Shown: positions 18,917-28,523 of the stretch, one piece after another
Layout: each line of letters starts with the position of its first letter
Position numbering within the stretch: the stretch's first letter is position 1
From: UBA5359 sp002410925 [NCBI: bacterium UBP13_UBA5359]
GTDB taxonomy: Bacteria; UBP13; UBA5359
Assembly (NCBI GenBank): GCA_002410925.1
Contig: DHPR01000012.1
Location: 2,381-66,380, forward strand
Direction: 5' to 3'
DNA: 64,000 bases
The notes under the pieces: model-generated
Databases searched by the model: none
Told to the model about the DNA's origin: nothing
The model's input: the letters and a program-made list of their open reading frames with translations, nothing else
Translations under genes and position numbers: made by a program

Positions 18917-20170
18917 TCAATTTTGCATCTCGCCTTTCAAACAACCGGCCATTTCCATAGCGGCTATTGCAATCTTGCGAGCAGCACCCTTTTTTCCGGC
19001 TATCTCCTGCAGTTCCGCGGATATGCGCCGCCGTTCTTCAGAATTTTTCAGTTGCTTTGCAGCCTCCTCAGCCACCTGTAATGCGTATATTCTGCCTCTT
19101 ACTTCTGGTACGATAAAGCGTTGAGCACGCATATTGGGCAATGCTGTATATGGATATCTAACGGCCATCCTTTTAATAATCGCTCTCTTCAAAGGCTTTC
19201 CAAAAACCGGCAGCATGGAGATAAGCCCTCCTGGACCGCTGATGACTATCTCTTCAGCCTTGTTCAAGGGCGCAATTATCACCATAGGAGTTCCAAGACC
19301 GGCAGCTTCCATAGTCTTGGTGCCTGGAATGGTTACCATCAGGTCAGACACTTTCATGAGATCATATTGATAATCCTTGATTATCTCTACCACCGTTCCG
19401 TTCTCAGTATGGATGGCCGGCAATACTCCGCAGGTGGAAACACGTCCGGTGGTGCCTTCGATATATTCATCTTTGAAATAGGATATATACCCCTCAATCT
19501 GCTGAAGGGTAGCAAAAGGGGATAAAGAAAGGAAAAAACGAAGTCCCTCTACCTTTTTTGAGAGAAGCTCGGCCGTTCTTAGTAAAAAGGGAGTAAAGTA
19601 CTTCAACTCATAGGGACGGCTGCCGGGATAGAGGGATATTACCCTTTCATCGGCGCCTACACCCCACTCTGCTCTGGCATCATCCAGTTCGGTTTCCACT
19701 GCATCCAGCATCAGGTCTCCCCCAACTTCTATAGAGGCCGGCTTTGCTCCCCGGCGTCGCAGTTCATCCATAACTTGCACAGAGGAAACAAAGACACGGT
19801 CCAGATGCTCTGTCCAGTACCGCCCTGTATATTCATAAGCCAGGATAGGAGCACCGATCCTTCGTTTTAACAGCAAGGGATAGATATTCTCTCCCCCCAT
19901 ATAGATAATGGTCGTTCCCTCTTTATTCTCTCTCAGGCAGGGTATGGAGCCGGGCCAAACGATATATTTGAGGTATTCCAGAGGACCAATCACACGGCTT
20001 ATACCGGGGAGCCTGCCCAGCACAGCACCCTCATTACCGGAACGCCACTGACAAGGAGGATTAATGATGATAATCTCCGCATCCGGAGCTATTGTTTTTA
20101 TCTCTCTAAGGGTGGGTCTGACCCAAGAATAAACCTCACCGGGTGAATTGGCAAAGAATATAAACCTCAT
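18917..20170 (-). CDS. LpxB-like glycosyltransferase paralogue (lipid-A-disaccharide-synthase-related)
   Basis: A 417-aa GT-B fold protein related to LpxB but distinct from the canonical copy directly upstream. It begins MRFIFFANSPGEVYSWVRP, matching the GEASGD loop region of LpxB with SPGEV instead, and keeps LpxB-like stretches such as LYPGSRPYELKYFTPFL and VTIPGTKTMEAAGLGTPMVI. The gene overlaps the lpxB stop by 1 nt, so the two are co-translated. It may act on a different lipid-sugar or be a second-step glycosyltransferase; substrate unknown. Confidence 0.75.
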   Translation of the reverse strand: MRFIFFANSPGEVYSWVRPTLREIKTIAPDAEIIIINPPCQWRSGNEGAVLGRLPGISRVIGPLEYLKYIVWPGSIPCLRENKEGTTIIYMGGENIYPLLLKRRIGAPILAYEYTGRYWTEHLDRVFVSSVQVMDELRRRGAKPASIEVGGDLMLDAVETELDDARAEWGVGADERVISLYPGSRPYELKYFTPFLLRTAELLSKKVEGLRFFLSLSPFATLQQIEGYISYFKDEYIEGTTGRVSTCGVLPAIHTENGTVVEIIKDYQYDLMKVSDLMVTIPGTKTMEAAGLGTPMVIIAPLNKAEEIVISGPGGLISMLPVFGKPLKRAIIKRMAVRYPYTALPNMRAQRFIVPEVRGRIYALQVAEEAAKQLKNSEERRRISAELQEIAGKKGAARKIAIAAMEMAGCLKGEMQN

Positions 20171-21312
20171 CAGGATTCCCTCAGTATCTCCAGTATTTTT
20201 TCGGCAACTCTGCGGTTGGCACCGGCTTCTCCCAAAGAACCCATGGCCATGGCCAATTGCTGCTTCATAATTACAGCTCTCTGAGGATCAGCCATTAGAG
20301 AACAGACCTCTTCTGCTATGCGGCCCGGGCTGGCTTCATATTGCAGCAGTTCGGTTATAACAGGGCGATCCAGAATTATATTGGGCATGGAAATAAAGGG
20401 TATCTTTAAAAAAAGTCTGGCCTGTATCCATGTCGGAAGATTGCTTCTGTAAACAACCGTCATCGGCACACCAGCAGCCGCCGCCTCTAAAGTAGCCGTG
20501 CCGGAAGTTACCAGCATCTGATTACATAAAGCCATGACATCATATGAATACCGATCTGTGATCGTTATCTCTGCCGAGGTATGCTTAAGCAGCGGTTGCA
20601 ATACAGAGAGCGATAGATTCGGCGCTTTGATGAGTACAAAGCTGACCCCTTTGACTCTGGAGGATACTATCTCCGCCGCCTTCAACATAACAGGAAGAAT
20701 ATGCTTTATCTCGGATGCCCGGCTGCCCGGCATCAGGCCTATAGTGTACGCATTTATATCCAGCTTAAAAATCCTGGCCAGCTCCTCTTTAGGAAGGAGA
20801 GGCTTGACCCAATCCAGAACGGGATGCCCGACAAATTCAGCCCTGCATCCGGCTTCGGCCAATACGTCGGCCGACCAGGGAAAAGGAGTAGCCACCCATG
20901 CGGCTAATTCAGCCAGATCCACAGCATATCGTGATTTGCGCGACCAGGAAGATGGTGGGAAATAGTAGACCACAGGAATACCCAGAGCATGCGCGATTTT
21001 TGCCAGGCGCATATTGAAGAATGGATAATCTATGAGCAAAAGCAATGCAGGACGAACTTCAGCCAGATATTTCTTCAGCCGTCGTAACTCTCCTATAAGC
21101 CGGGGGGAGATACGAAGAGCATCTGCCAGGCCTATAACACCCCAATCGGAACTGTCACACAGCAATTCCACGCCTGCTTCGCGCATTTTGGAGCTTCCGA
21201 CACCCGTTAGTCTTATATTGGAAGATGATTGAAGAAGATGACTGGCCACGGCCGAGCCGTTAAGATCGCCGGAGGCCTCTCCGGCCACAATCATGACGTG
21301 ATAATCAGCCAT
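20170..21312 (-). CDS. lpxB: Lipid-A-disaccharide synthase LpxB
   Basis: A 380-aa GT19 enzyme joining UDP-2,3-diacyl-glucosamine and lipid X. It shows the N-terminal VAGEASGDLNG, the central VVYYFPPSSWSRKSRY and LMPGSRASEIKHILPVM, and the C-terminal LVTSGTATLEAAAAGVPM nucleotide-binding region. I start at the ATG at 21312, which overlaps the lpxA stop by 8 nt; the frame stays open a few codons upstream, but that would push deeper into lpxA. It is followed directly by an LpxB-like paralogue. Confidence 0.92.
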   Translation of the reverse strand: MADYHVMIVAGEASGDLNGSAVASHLLQSSSNIRLTGVGSSKMREAGVELLCDSSDWGVIGLADALRISPRLIGELRRLKKYLAEVRPALLLLIDYPFFNMRLAKIAHALGIPVVYYFPPSSWSRKSRYAVDLAELAAWVATPFPWSADVLAEAGCRAEFVGHPVLDWVKPLLPKEELARIFKLDINAYTIGLMPGSRASEIKHILPVMLKAAEIVSSRVKGVSFVLIKAPNLSLSVLQPLLKHTSAEITITDRYSYDVMALCNQMLVTSGTATLEAAAAGVPMTVVYRSNLPTWIQARLFLKIPFISMPNIILDRPVITELLQYEASPGRIAEEVCSLMADPQRAVIMKQQLAMAMGSLGEAGANRRVAEKILEILRES

Positions 21313-22102
21313 CGGATTGTGCACGGCTCTCACGGCAGATACCACGCCCCATAGTCTGGAGAAACTCTATCAGGTGATTTAACTCCCACGAAGCGTTGAT
21401 GGTCGCCTCTATCTCTTCCAGCGCCTGCGTCAGATTATTATTGGACCGGAAAAGCAACTTATAGGCTCTCTTTAATTCCAATCTGACTTCGGATGATATG
21501 CCGCCGCGGCGCATACCTATACTGTTGAGTCCATATACTTTGGTCGGCCTGCCGTCGACCAGCATATAGGGAGGTATATCCTGTATAACTCTGGATGCTC
21601 CACCGATCATACAGATCGTCCCGATACGCACAAATTGATGTACGCCTGTCAAACCGCCGATAACAGCCTTATCTTCAACCAAAACATGGCCTCCCAGATT
21701 TACCATGTTGGCCATCATGACCCCATTGCCGATAACGCAATTATGACCGACATGACCATACGCCATGATCATATTGTTATCGCCTATAACAGTAGCGTTA
21801 TCTTCGCCGGTAGCCCTATGAACGGTAACATACTCTCTGAATACATTGTTATTGCCGATACGCACATAGCTTCTTTCGCCCCGGTATTTCACATCCTGAG
21901 GCATACCGCCGATAACAGCCCCTATACCCACCTGGCAATCCATTCCCAAAGATACACAGCCTTCTATTACAGCATGAGAGGAGATGACCGTTCTATCGCC
22001 GATAATTGCATCCGGCCCTATTATCGCATATGGGCCTATCTCAACATCCTTTCCCAGTTCGGCTTTGGGATTCACAATAGCCAGCTTATCTATTTTCAGC
22101 AT
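21305..22102 (-). CDS. lpxA: UDP-N-acetylglucosamine acyltransferase LpxA
   Basis: A 265-aa left-handed beta-helix acyltransferase, the first step of lipid A synthesis. Hexapeptide repeats run from about residue 5 to 185. The catalytic His lies in AYGHVGHNCVIGN, and VHQFVRIG and RRGGISSEV match the family. Because the DegT-type aminotransferase gene is adjacent, the true acceptor could be a 3-amino sugar nucleotide and the chain amide-linked, as in Leptospira and Acidithiobacillus; the sequence alone does not decide this. Confidence 0.95.
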   Translation of the reverse strand: MLKIDKLAIVNPKAELGKDVEIGPYAIIGPDAIIGDRTVISSHAVIEGCVSLGMDCQVGIGAVIGGMPQDVKYRGERSYVRIGNNNVFREYVTVHRATGEDNATVIGDNNMIMAYGHVGHNCVIGNGVMMANMVNLGGHVLVEDKAVIGGLTGVHQFVRIGTICMIGGASRVIQDIPPYMLVDGRPTKVYGLNSIGMRRGGISSEVRLELKRAYKLLFRSNNNLTQALEEIEATINASWELNHLIEFLQTMGRGICRESRAQSDG

Positions 22103-22159
22103 TATCTTTCACACCTTCCGCCCTAGACAACTTGAATATCCGGAAATACGGCATACCCG

Positions 22160-23272
22160 TTAGCCTTTATTTGGAGTCCAATCTCCAATCACTTCTATTA
22201 TTCTATCTATCTCCCACTCGTCCAGAAGCGGATGCACGGGAAGAGATACCACCTGAGCGGAGAGATCCTCCGCCACCGGGCAATAAGAATCTCCGTAACC
22301 CAGCTCCTTGTAAAGCGATTGTTTATAAGAGGGCTGTGGATAGAAGAGGCCATAGCCTATACCCTCTCGCTCCAGATACTTCAACAGATCTTCTCTGCCC
22401 TGCGGCACTTTGATAGTATACTGATTGAAAGCATGACGGCAACCATCAGGTACCCAGGGAGTGATTACACCGGAAAGGCCTGACAGGCCATCTGTCAAGC
22501 GGGAAGCATTAGCCGACCTGGCCGCTATAAAATCATCCAGGTCTTCCAGTTGAGTGGAACCGATAACAGCGGCGATATTGGTCAGGCGATAGTTATAACC
22601 CAGGATTTCATGTTGATACCGTATTGCTGAACCGTGATTTACCAGCAGCCGGCAACGTTCAGCCAGCTCATTATCCGAAGTTACAACCATGCCTCCCTCA
22701 CCGCAGGTCATGTTTTTCGTGGGATAAAAGCTGAAAGCTGAAAGCAGACCTATGCTTCCAACCATGCGGCCTTTATATAAAGCTCCGTGCGCCTGAGCAC
22801 AATCCTCAATAACAGTCAGGCCGTATTCGGCAGCTACATCGATTACAGCATCCATGTCACAGGGCAGTCCAAAGAGATGAACAACCAACACAGCCTTAGC
22901 CTTGGGATGTTCTCGGGCTGCTTTGCGAATTGCTTCCGGATCCAGATTATATGTAGCCGGATTTACATCGGCAAATACCGCCCTGGCTCCGCAATACAGC
23001 ACTGCATTGCTAGTGGCAATAAAGGTAAACGGCGTAGTGATAACCTCATCGCCCGGGCCTATACCGGCAGCCAGCAACGCCACATGCAAGGCCGTCGTCC
23101 CGGAGGAGGTTGCAATACCCTCTGTGGCGCCTGTATATCCGGCAAAAGCCTGTTCAAACTTGCGCACCTCATCCCCTGAAGCGATAAAGCCGCTCCCAAG
23201 GACCTCCATAACCCGAGCTTTTGTTCTTTCGGATATATTAGGCTTAGCTATAGGAATATGACACCTAGTCAT
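22160..23272 (-). CDS. DegT/DnrJ/EryC1 PLP-dependent sugar aminotransferase in the lpx operon (GnnB candidate)
   Basis: A 370-aa aminotransferase: substrate-loop [18 protein letters not shown], glycine-rich [26 protein letters not shown] with the PLP-ring Asp, and the Schiff-base Lys in [14 protein letters not shown]. It sits between fabZ and lpxA, overlapping fabZ by 8 nt. In Acidithiobacillus, GnnB of this family makes UDP-GlcNAc3N for LpxA and is encoded among lpx genes, so the same role is plausible here. I chose the third of three adjacent ATGs, which has GGAG at proper spacing. Confidence 0.82.
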   Translation of the reverse strand: MTRCHIPIAKPNISERTKARVMEVLGSGFIASGDEVRKFEQAFAGYTGATEGIATSSGTTALHVALLAAGIGPGDEVITTPFTFIATSNAVLYCGARAVFADVNPATYNLDPEAIRKAAREHPKAKAVLVVHLFGLPCDMDAVIDVAAEYGLTVIEDCAQAHGALYKGRMVGSIGLLSAFSFYPTKNMTCGEGGMVVTSDNELAERCRLLVNHGSAIRYQHEILGYNYRLTNIAAVIGSTQLEDLDDFIAARSANASRLTDGLSGLSGVITPWVPDGCRHAFNQYTIKVPQGREDLLKYLEREGIGYGLFYPQPSYKQSLYKELGYGDSYCPVAEDLSAQVVSLPVHPLLDEWEIDRIIEVIGDWTPNKG

Positions 23273-23708
23273 CATCATCTCCACTGGTCACCAAGGCAAA
23301 AGTAAACTCTCCTTCGGCAGCCACCTGACCATCGACTTTAGTTTCCACCCATACCTTACCTATATTGCCTCTGTTTTTCAACAACGTTACTTCGGTAACC
23401 ATCTGATCCCCGGGCAGAACGGTTCGCCTGAAACGTATCTTATCCATACCGCCGAAATAAGCCAGCTTTCCTTCATTGCCGGTCATAGATAACAACAGAA
23501 CGCCGCCAACCTGAGCCATAGCTTCCAGCACCAATACGCCGGGCATAACAGGATGGCCTGGAAAGTGCCCGTTAAAGAAATCTTCATTGACGGTAACATT
23601 CTTAATGCCCATAGCCCTCTTGCCGGGCTCCATCTCTATTATCCGATCCACCAAAAGAAATGGATATCGATGAGGCAATATTCTCTTAATGGCGTTGATA
23701 TCAAGCAC
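23265..23708 (-). CDS. fabZ: 3-hydroxyacyl-ACP dehydratase FabZ
   Basis: A 147-aa hot-dog fold dehydratase of fatty-acid synthesis, commonly encoded among lpx genes because it competes with LpxA for 3-hydroxyacyl-ACP. The signature [13 protein letters not shown] and the catalytic His/Glu stretch [20 protein letters not shown] are intact. The best start is the GTG at 23708, 8 nt after AAAGGAG; a GTG three codons upstream lies directly on that site. It overlaps lpxC by 8 nt. The C-terminus is a run of acidic residues (GDDDD). Confidence 0.95.
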   Translation of the reverse strand: MLDINAIKRILPHRYPFLLVDRIIEMEPGKRAMGIKNVTVNEDFFNGHFPGHPVMPGVLVLEAMAQVGGVLLLSMTGNEGKLAYFGGMDKIRFRRTVLPGDQMVTEVTLLKNRGNIGKVWVETKVDGQVAAEGEFTFALVTSGDDDD

Positions 23709-24528
23709 CAAACTCACTCCTTTTCATCATAGCCGCAGCCAATTCCAAATGTTGGAAATGACCGGACTTTATTCCTATAAACATTGCCAGAGGCACTCCC
23801 CCTAACAGCGCCAGGTCACCAATCATATCAAGAAGCTTATGCCGAGCCGGTTCATCTGCAAACCTCAGAGGCGCAGAAGATCCCTCCGGACCGAATATCA
23901 AAGCATTGTCCAGGCTTCCTCCCAGAGCCAGCCCCTGCTTGAACAGCTCCTCTACCTCTTCGCGGAAACCGAAGGTTCTGGCCGGGGCTACCTGCTCTGC
24001 CAAAGTTGGATCGTCATAATCAACGGCAGCCCGCTGCGGACCGATATAAGGGAAATTTACCATTACCTCCAGGCTGTACTTATCAGCGGGAAAAGCACAC
24101 ATAGCCGTATCCCCCCAAGCAAGCCACAGAGGCTCCTTTAGCCGAATAACCCTTCGCATCGCATCGAGGTTATATATGGATGCCTTTCGTAGCAATCCGA
24201 TAAAGGGAAGTGCACTGCCGTCAAGAATAGGCATCTCCGGACCGTCTAATTCGACGGTAAGGTTATCTATACCCAATATGCTCAGCGCAGCCAGAAGATG
24301 CTCCACCGTCGCCACTCCGGCACCATCTCGCTCCAGGGAGGTGCCTCTGCGGGTGGACGAAACAAAAGAATACAAAGCCGGAACAGTCTTCCCCCCCAGG
24401 TCGGTTCGCACAAAATTAATCCCGCTGCCTTCGCAAGCGGGTTTAAAGGTAGCTTTTACCATTCGGCCTGTATGAATACCTATACCTTCAATGCACACAG
24501 ACCTGCCGATAGTTCTCTGAGAATACAT
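23701..24528 (-). CDS. lpxC: UDP-3-O-acyl-N-acetylglucosamine deacetylase LpxC
   Basis: A 275-aa zinc deacetylase, the committed step of lipid A synthesis. Zinc ligands are visible: His in TVEHLLAAL, and the H-K-x-x-D motif in [15 protein letters not shown]; the general-base region [12 protein letters not shown] and the C-terminal [13 protein letters not shown] are present. I start at [17 protein letters not shown], which matches family N-termini; twelve further in-frame codons upstream lack family similarity. Note that it is not fused to fabZ, unlike in some phyla, but overlaps it by 8 nt. Confidence 0.94.
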   Translation of the reverse strand: MYSQRTIGRSVCIEGIGIHTGRMVKATFKPACEGSGINFVRTDLGGKTVPALYSFVSSTRRGTSLERDGAGVATVEHLLAALSILGIDNLTVELDGPEMPILDGSALPFIGLLRKASIYNLDAMRRVIRLKEPLWLAWGDTAMCAFPADKYSLEVMVNFPYIGPQRAAVDYDDPTLAEQVAPARTFGFREEVEELFKQGLALGGSLDNALIFGPEGSSAPLRFADEPARHKLLDMIGDLALLGGVPLAMFIGIKSGHFQHLELAAAMMKRSEFGA

Positions 24529-24578
24529 GGCAAGATTATAGCATACGCCCGCTATCTTCGGCAACCGCCCCTCGGCTG

Positions 24579-25604
24579 CTATTTCTTCTTGTCGGACATC
24601 TTCTCCAACCGGGCCTGAAGCTTTCTCAAAGCCTTGGCCATTTCAGGAAGCTTACGTAAATATGCCTGTATTCTCATCTGCTCATGATGAGGCCTGGCCG
24701 GATATCCGGAAACAAAAGAGCCTTCATCCAAATTGCTTATAACACCGGAATGTGCTCCTACAATCGCGTCGTCGCCGATGGTGATATGATCTTTGACTCC
24801 TACCTGTCCGGCCAGAATAGCCCGATTGCCTATCCTGACGCTGCCGGATATGCCTACCTGGGCTACAATTATACTCTTCTCTCCAATGCTGACGTTATGG
24901 CCTATGTGAACCAGGTTATCTATCTTGGTGCCATCCTTGATAGTGGTCGTTCCGGTAGTAGCTCTGTCTATGGTAACATTGGCGCCTACCTCAACGTAAT
25001 CTTCAATTACCACCGTGCCTATCTGCGGCACTTTGTAATGGTAATTGCTGGATTTAACGTAGCCGAAACCATCGCTGCCGATAACCGCACCGGCATGAAT
25101 GATAACTTTTTTACCGATAGTGATCTGGCTATAGATGGTTACATTGGGGTAAATTATGGTATCATTGCCTATCTTGACGTTATCTCCAATATGAACGCCA
25201 GGATATATAACCACCTTATCGCCCAGCGTAACGTTCTTTCCAATATAGACATTGGCCTGAACAGATACATCCTCCGGAGCGTTGAAATTATCTCCGATTA
25301 CTGCGGTTGGATGGATGCCGAAAGGAGCTTCATCTCTCCAGGCAAAGACTTTTAATATTTTTGCAAATGCCAGGCGAGGATTCTCTACCAGAAGAAGCGG
25401 CTTGCCGTCCACTTGCGACCCCATAGGAGCAATAACGGCAGCAGCGGCTGATGAGATGGCCCGACTTAATATTCCGGGGTTCTCCGCCCATGTAAGATGC
25501 TCCTCCTCCGCATTCTCCACAGCCGTCACACCAATGATGGCGACATCATCGCCAACTACGATGCCGCCGACCACCTCAGCCAGTTCTGAAAGCCTTTTCA
25601 TCAT
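24579..25604 (-). CDS. lpxD: UDP-3-O-(3-hydroxyacyl)glucosamine N-acyltransferase LpxD
   Basis: A 341-aa trimeric acyltransferase: an N-terminal uridine-binding domain (about 1-100), a left-handed beta-helix of hexapeptides (about 100-300) with the catalytic His in LVHIGHNVSIGEKS, and a C-terminal helix. It adds the N-linked acyl chain after LpxC. The GFGY motif (GSDGFGYVKS) is present. It starts 4 nt after the OmpH-like gene. Two adjacent ATGs make the start uncertain by one residue. Confidence 0.95.
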   Translation of the reverse strand: MMKRLSELAEVVGGIVVGDDVAIIGVTAVENAEEEHLTWAENPGILSRAISSAAAAVIAPMGSQVDGKPLLLVENPRLAFAKILKVFAWRDEAPFGIHPTAVIGDNFNAPEDVSVQANVYIGKNVTLGDKVVIYPGVHIGDNVKIGNDTIIYPNVTIYSQITIGKKVIIHAGAVIGSDGFGYVKSSNYHYKVPQIGTVVIEDYVEVGANVTIDRATTGTTTIKDGTKIDNLVHIGHNVSIGEKSIIVAQVGISGSVRIGNRAILAGQVGVKDHITIGDDAIVGAHSGVISNLDEGSFVSGYPARPHHEQMRIQAYLRKLPEMAKALRKLQARLEKMSDKKK

Positions 25605-25608
25605 AGCT

Positions 25609-26613
25609 TTATTGCCTTCCCTTCTTTAAGATATCGGCTACTTCAGCCGTGAGATCTGTGCAATTATGCAACGGTACGGCACCGCCGATGACTACTGCCA
25701 AACCGTTTTCTGCTGCCAGAGCCGCAGATATTGCCCTCAATGCCTTATCATTATAAGTTTTCTGCCTTTTACCCGCCGACACTTCGGCCTGCAGCCGCCG
25801 TTCGCGATCTACACCGATAGCCTCATCTCCCCTTCTGCCATTCAGATTCTTCTCTGCTTCAGACCAGACACCAACGTGTAAAGAGCTCCATTCCGGTACA
25901 GGCAGGGGCAAAGAGAGCTCGTCTATATCTCTCTTTCTTGCCGAACGTAACTCCGCCGTCTTAGCCGATGCTTCAAATGATAACCGCGTCTTTATCTCTT
26001 CTTGCAATAATTTTTTATAATTTTCCAGCTCTGCCGATACCCTGCCTCGTCGCTCGGACAGCTCCTGGTCAAGATCCTTTTTAAACTTTTCCAGGTCGAC
26101 ATTGAGGCCGTCTTTCTCTGCCGGAGAGGCGTATAACATCCTTAGCTCTGCATTGATTATTTTTAAACGCATATCAAGCAGAACGGGATCTTCATCAGAG
26201 AATATCTCTGCCCTGCGAGCGGCATATTTCTCACAGAAGCGCTCATCGGCTGCTCGTGTCAGAGATTCTGCCGTATAGGAGAGCCCCTCGGCGATCAGCA
26301 TTCTTTCCTCATCCTGATACTCGCTGTTATGTATCTTCTGCAACATAGCTCGAACATTCACCCCGACGGGCATGAATTTCGATAAACCGGTCAGAAAGCC
26401 ACCGACATACTCCGTTGTTCGCCTGCCGGCGACCATTCCCGTCACGGCAGCAAAGGACTGAGGCGGAGTATACCCGGGCAGGCCCAATCCTTGAAGATGA
26501 GAGAGGCTTATGACCCCTACCGATGGTTCTCCTCCGCTTATATAGCCTGCTGTACCGGCTGTTGCCATGCAGATTGCCAGAGCTATGATTTTAACCCAAC
26601 CAGCTTTTCTCAA
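25609..26613 (-). CDS. OmpH/Skp-like periplasmic chaperone, extended
   Basis: A 334-aa exported protein with an N-terminal signal segment (IIALAICMATAGTAGYI). The middle (about 160-225) is a charged heptad-rich coiled coil, and the end, AENGLAVVIGGAVPLHNCTD then ADILKKG, matches the C-terminal strand and helix of Skp. Skp is normally about 160 aa, so this protein has roughly 120 extra residues before the coiled coil whose role I do not know. Position between bamA and lpxD is the classic one and supports the call. Confidence 0.72.
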   Translation of the reverse strand: MRKAGWVKIIALAICMATAGTAGYISGGEPSVGVISLSHLQGLGLPGYTPPQSFAAVTGMVAGRRTTEYVGGFLTGLSKFMPVGVNVRAMLQKIHNSEYQDEERMLIAEGLSYTAESLTRAADERFCEKYAARRAEIFSDEDPVLLDMRLKIINAELRMLYASPAEKDGLNVDLEKFKKDLDQELSERRGRVSAELENYKKLLQEEIKTRLSFEASAKTAELRSARKRDIDELSLPLPVPEWSSLHVGVWSEAEKNLNGRRGDEAIGVDRERRLQAEVSAGKRQKTYNDKALRAISAALAAENGLAVVIGGAVPLHNCTDLTAEVADILKKGRQ

Positions 26614-26681
26614 GCAAAACTCCTCATCTATAACGGTCTGTAGACCATTATGTATTCGGACTGTTTCAACCGGATAAAAAG

Positions 26682-28361
26682 CTAAAACATTTGTCCAATG
26701 CTAAAGTGGATTCGTCCGCCGGCTTCACCGATACCATAATCCAATCGTATGGGACCTATCGGAGTTTCCACTCTGATACCGGCTCCATAGCCTACCTTCA
26801 ATTCTCCTTCATTCCCCAGAGGAACTGTCTGCCCCCAGACTTTACCACTATCAACGAAGAAGACGCCGGCCAGATTTTTGTTCACTGGAACTCTGTACTC
26901 GACTGTAGCCGATAGAACATTGTTGGCGCGGAGGAAGTCCTCCTTAAAACCGCGTAGATTGAAGGCGCCTCCCAGTGTAAACTTCTCATAAACCGGTATA
27001 TCTCCTGTTCCAAGGCCGGTATTGAATCGCAATGCCAGCACATGATTCTTCCGGCTCAACCGAACATAACGCCGAAAATCCAGGATATACTTATTAAAGT
27101 CAAAAGTTCCTCCCAGCCATCCCCCGGCTTGTATAGCAGAAAAGCTTGTTCTGGAGCCAGAGGTTGCATTGGCAAAGATATCCCGTGTATCTCTAACCGT
27201 AGCCCATTCCAAACTGCGCAAAGGCCCTTCCGGCAATCCGCCGGTATTATTGGCAATACTCACATCTTCAGCTCTATAAGCAAAAGAAGTGCGCACATTT
27301 TCACTTAGGGGGCGTCCCAGAGCCAGGCTGCCACCCTTGCGTGTTTCGGTGAATTTATCGGCAGTTTCCCTGAACCGCTCTTTGGTAGTATCGTAAACTG
27401 ATACATCCAACGAAGTATTATGTTTATCCAGCCACGGCTCTCTAAAAGAGAGCTCATAGCTCTGCTCTGTGCCGAACTCCAGACGAGCTGAAATTTTCTG
27501 ACCCACACCTCTAAAATTGGTATCGGAGACTTCCAGACTGCCTACCAGTCCCTCTTTAGAGCTGTACCCCAAACCGGCTGAAGCATTACCGGTCTTGCGC
27601 TCTATTACCTTTATAATCAATATTACCTGTCCTGGCTTGGCTCCCGCTTCTACTCTGCTGGTCACATCCTCAAAAAATCCCAGATTGAAGACTCGCTGCA
27701 AGCTCTTACGAATCTTATCTCGCTCAAAAACGTCACCGGGTTTTACCAGCAGCTCTCGCACAACAACGAAAGCCTTGGTTTTTTGCAAACCCTCCACCCG
27801 GATATCCTCTATGACACCTTCAGCGATAGTCAGTATAATGACGCCCTCCGGCGTTACGTTTACATCCACAACCCTGGCCAAAACATAACCAGCATCCTGA
27901 TAAAGCTTCTCTATAGCAGCAATGTCTCCTCGCAGCACAGCTGTATCCAGCACATCTCCAGGCTGCGTCTTCATGGCCGATCGTAGTTTTTCACTGGTAA
28001 AGATAGTATTTCCCTCGAAATTAACGGCGGTGATTACGGGGTTCTCCTTGACCCGTATCAACAGAATCACCCTGCCGTTTTCACTGTTGATCTCCGGCCT
28101 GACCTCACTGAATTTCCCCAGCGCCAGAATAGCTTCGCAATCGGCCTTTACCCGATCCTTGTCTACGACATCCCCCACCCTGAGCTTCATTCTGGACAGG
28201 ATATCGCCTACCGTTACCTTGATATTGCCTTCCACCCTGATGCCGTCTATCTTGATCTCTCCCAAGGTACTATCAGCCGCATACGCGGAGAGTAACGGCA
28301 AGAGAAAGATGATCAGCAATGAAGAAAGAAAATACCTGAAAATCTTATGTTTCAACTTCAT
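26682..28361 (-). CDS. bamA: BamA/Omp85 outer-membrane protein assembly factor
   Basis: A 559-aa precursor with a signal peptide (LSSLLIIFLLPLLSAYA), three POTRA domains (about 35-110, 110-185, 185-260) and a C-terminal 16-strand barrel. Family marks include LGFFEDV in POTRA3, FNLRGF, and GAGIRVETPIGPIRLDYG; the last residue is Phe, as required for barrel insertion. It is shorter than E. coli BamA because two POTRA domains are absent. The start is uncertain: ATG at 28361 has its purine-rich site directly adjacent, and a TTG two codons later has better spacing. Confidence 0.93.
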   Translation of the reverse strand: MKLKHKIFRYFLSSLLIIFLLPLLSAYAADSTLGEIKIDGIRVEGNIKVTVGDILSRMKLRVGDVVDKDRVKADCEAILALGKFSEVRPEINSENGRVILLIRVKENPVITAVNFEGNTIFTSEKLRSAMKTQPGDVLDTAVLRGDIAAIEKLYQDAGYVLARVVDVNVTPEGVIILTIAEGVIEDIRVEGLQKTKAFVVVRELLVKPGDVFERDKIRKSLQRVFNLGFFEDVTSRVEAGAKPGQVILIIKVIERKTGNASAGLGYSSKEGLVGSLEVSDTNFRGVGQKISARLEFGTEQSYELSFREPWLDKHNTSLDVSVYDTTKERFRETADKFTETRKGGSLALGRPLSENVRTSFAYRAEDVSIANNTGGLPEGPLRSLEWATVRDTRDIFANATSGSRTSFSAIQAGGWLGGTFDFNKYILDFRRYVRLSRKNHVLALRFNTGLGTGDIPVYEKFTLGGAFNLRGFKEDFLRANNVLSATVEYRVPVNKNLAGVFFVDSGKVWGQTVPLGNEGELKVGYGAGIRVETPIGPIRLDYGIGEAGGRIHFSIGQMF

Positions 28362-28478
28362 CCCTCGTTTCAAAGCATGTCCGCTTAAGAGTAACGGAGT
28401 TCAAAATACGGCATAAATATACCGGCAATAGCGGATAAGCTATCCCCAGGCTACTCTGAATTCCAACTTCTAATTGGC

Positions 28479-28493
28479 AGTTATCTGATAACT
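28479..28493. repeat. 15-bp palindrome between tamB and bamA
   Basis: AGTTATC-T-GATAACT is a perfect palindrome in the 162-nt spacer between tamB and bamA. A second short inverted repeat (GGATA-AGC-TATCC) lies about 35 nt away. Either could be an operator for a promoter driving bamA and the lpx genes separately from tamB; no T-run supports termination. Function unknown. Confidence 0.35.
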
Positions 28494-28523
28494 ACCCCAC
28501 ATAATATCATAAAGCTACAAGGC

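Noticed and set aside
24684-25355. 223-codon plus-strand open frame with repeated residues
   Set aside because: It mirrors the hexapeptide repeats of lpxD on the opposite strand; the repetition comes from lpxD.
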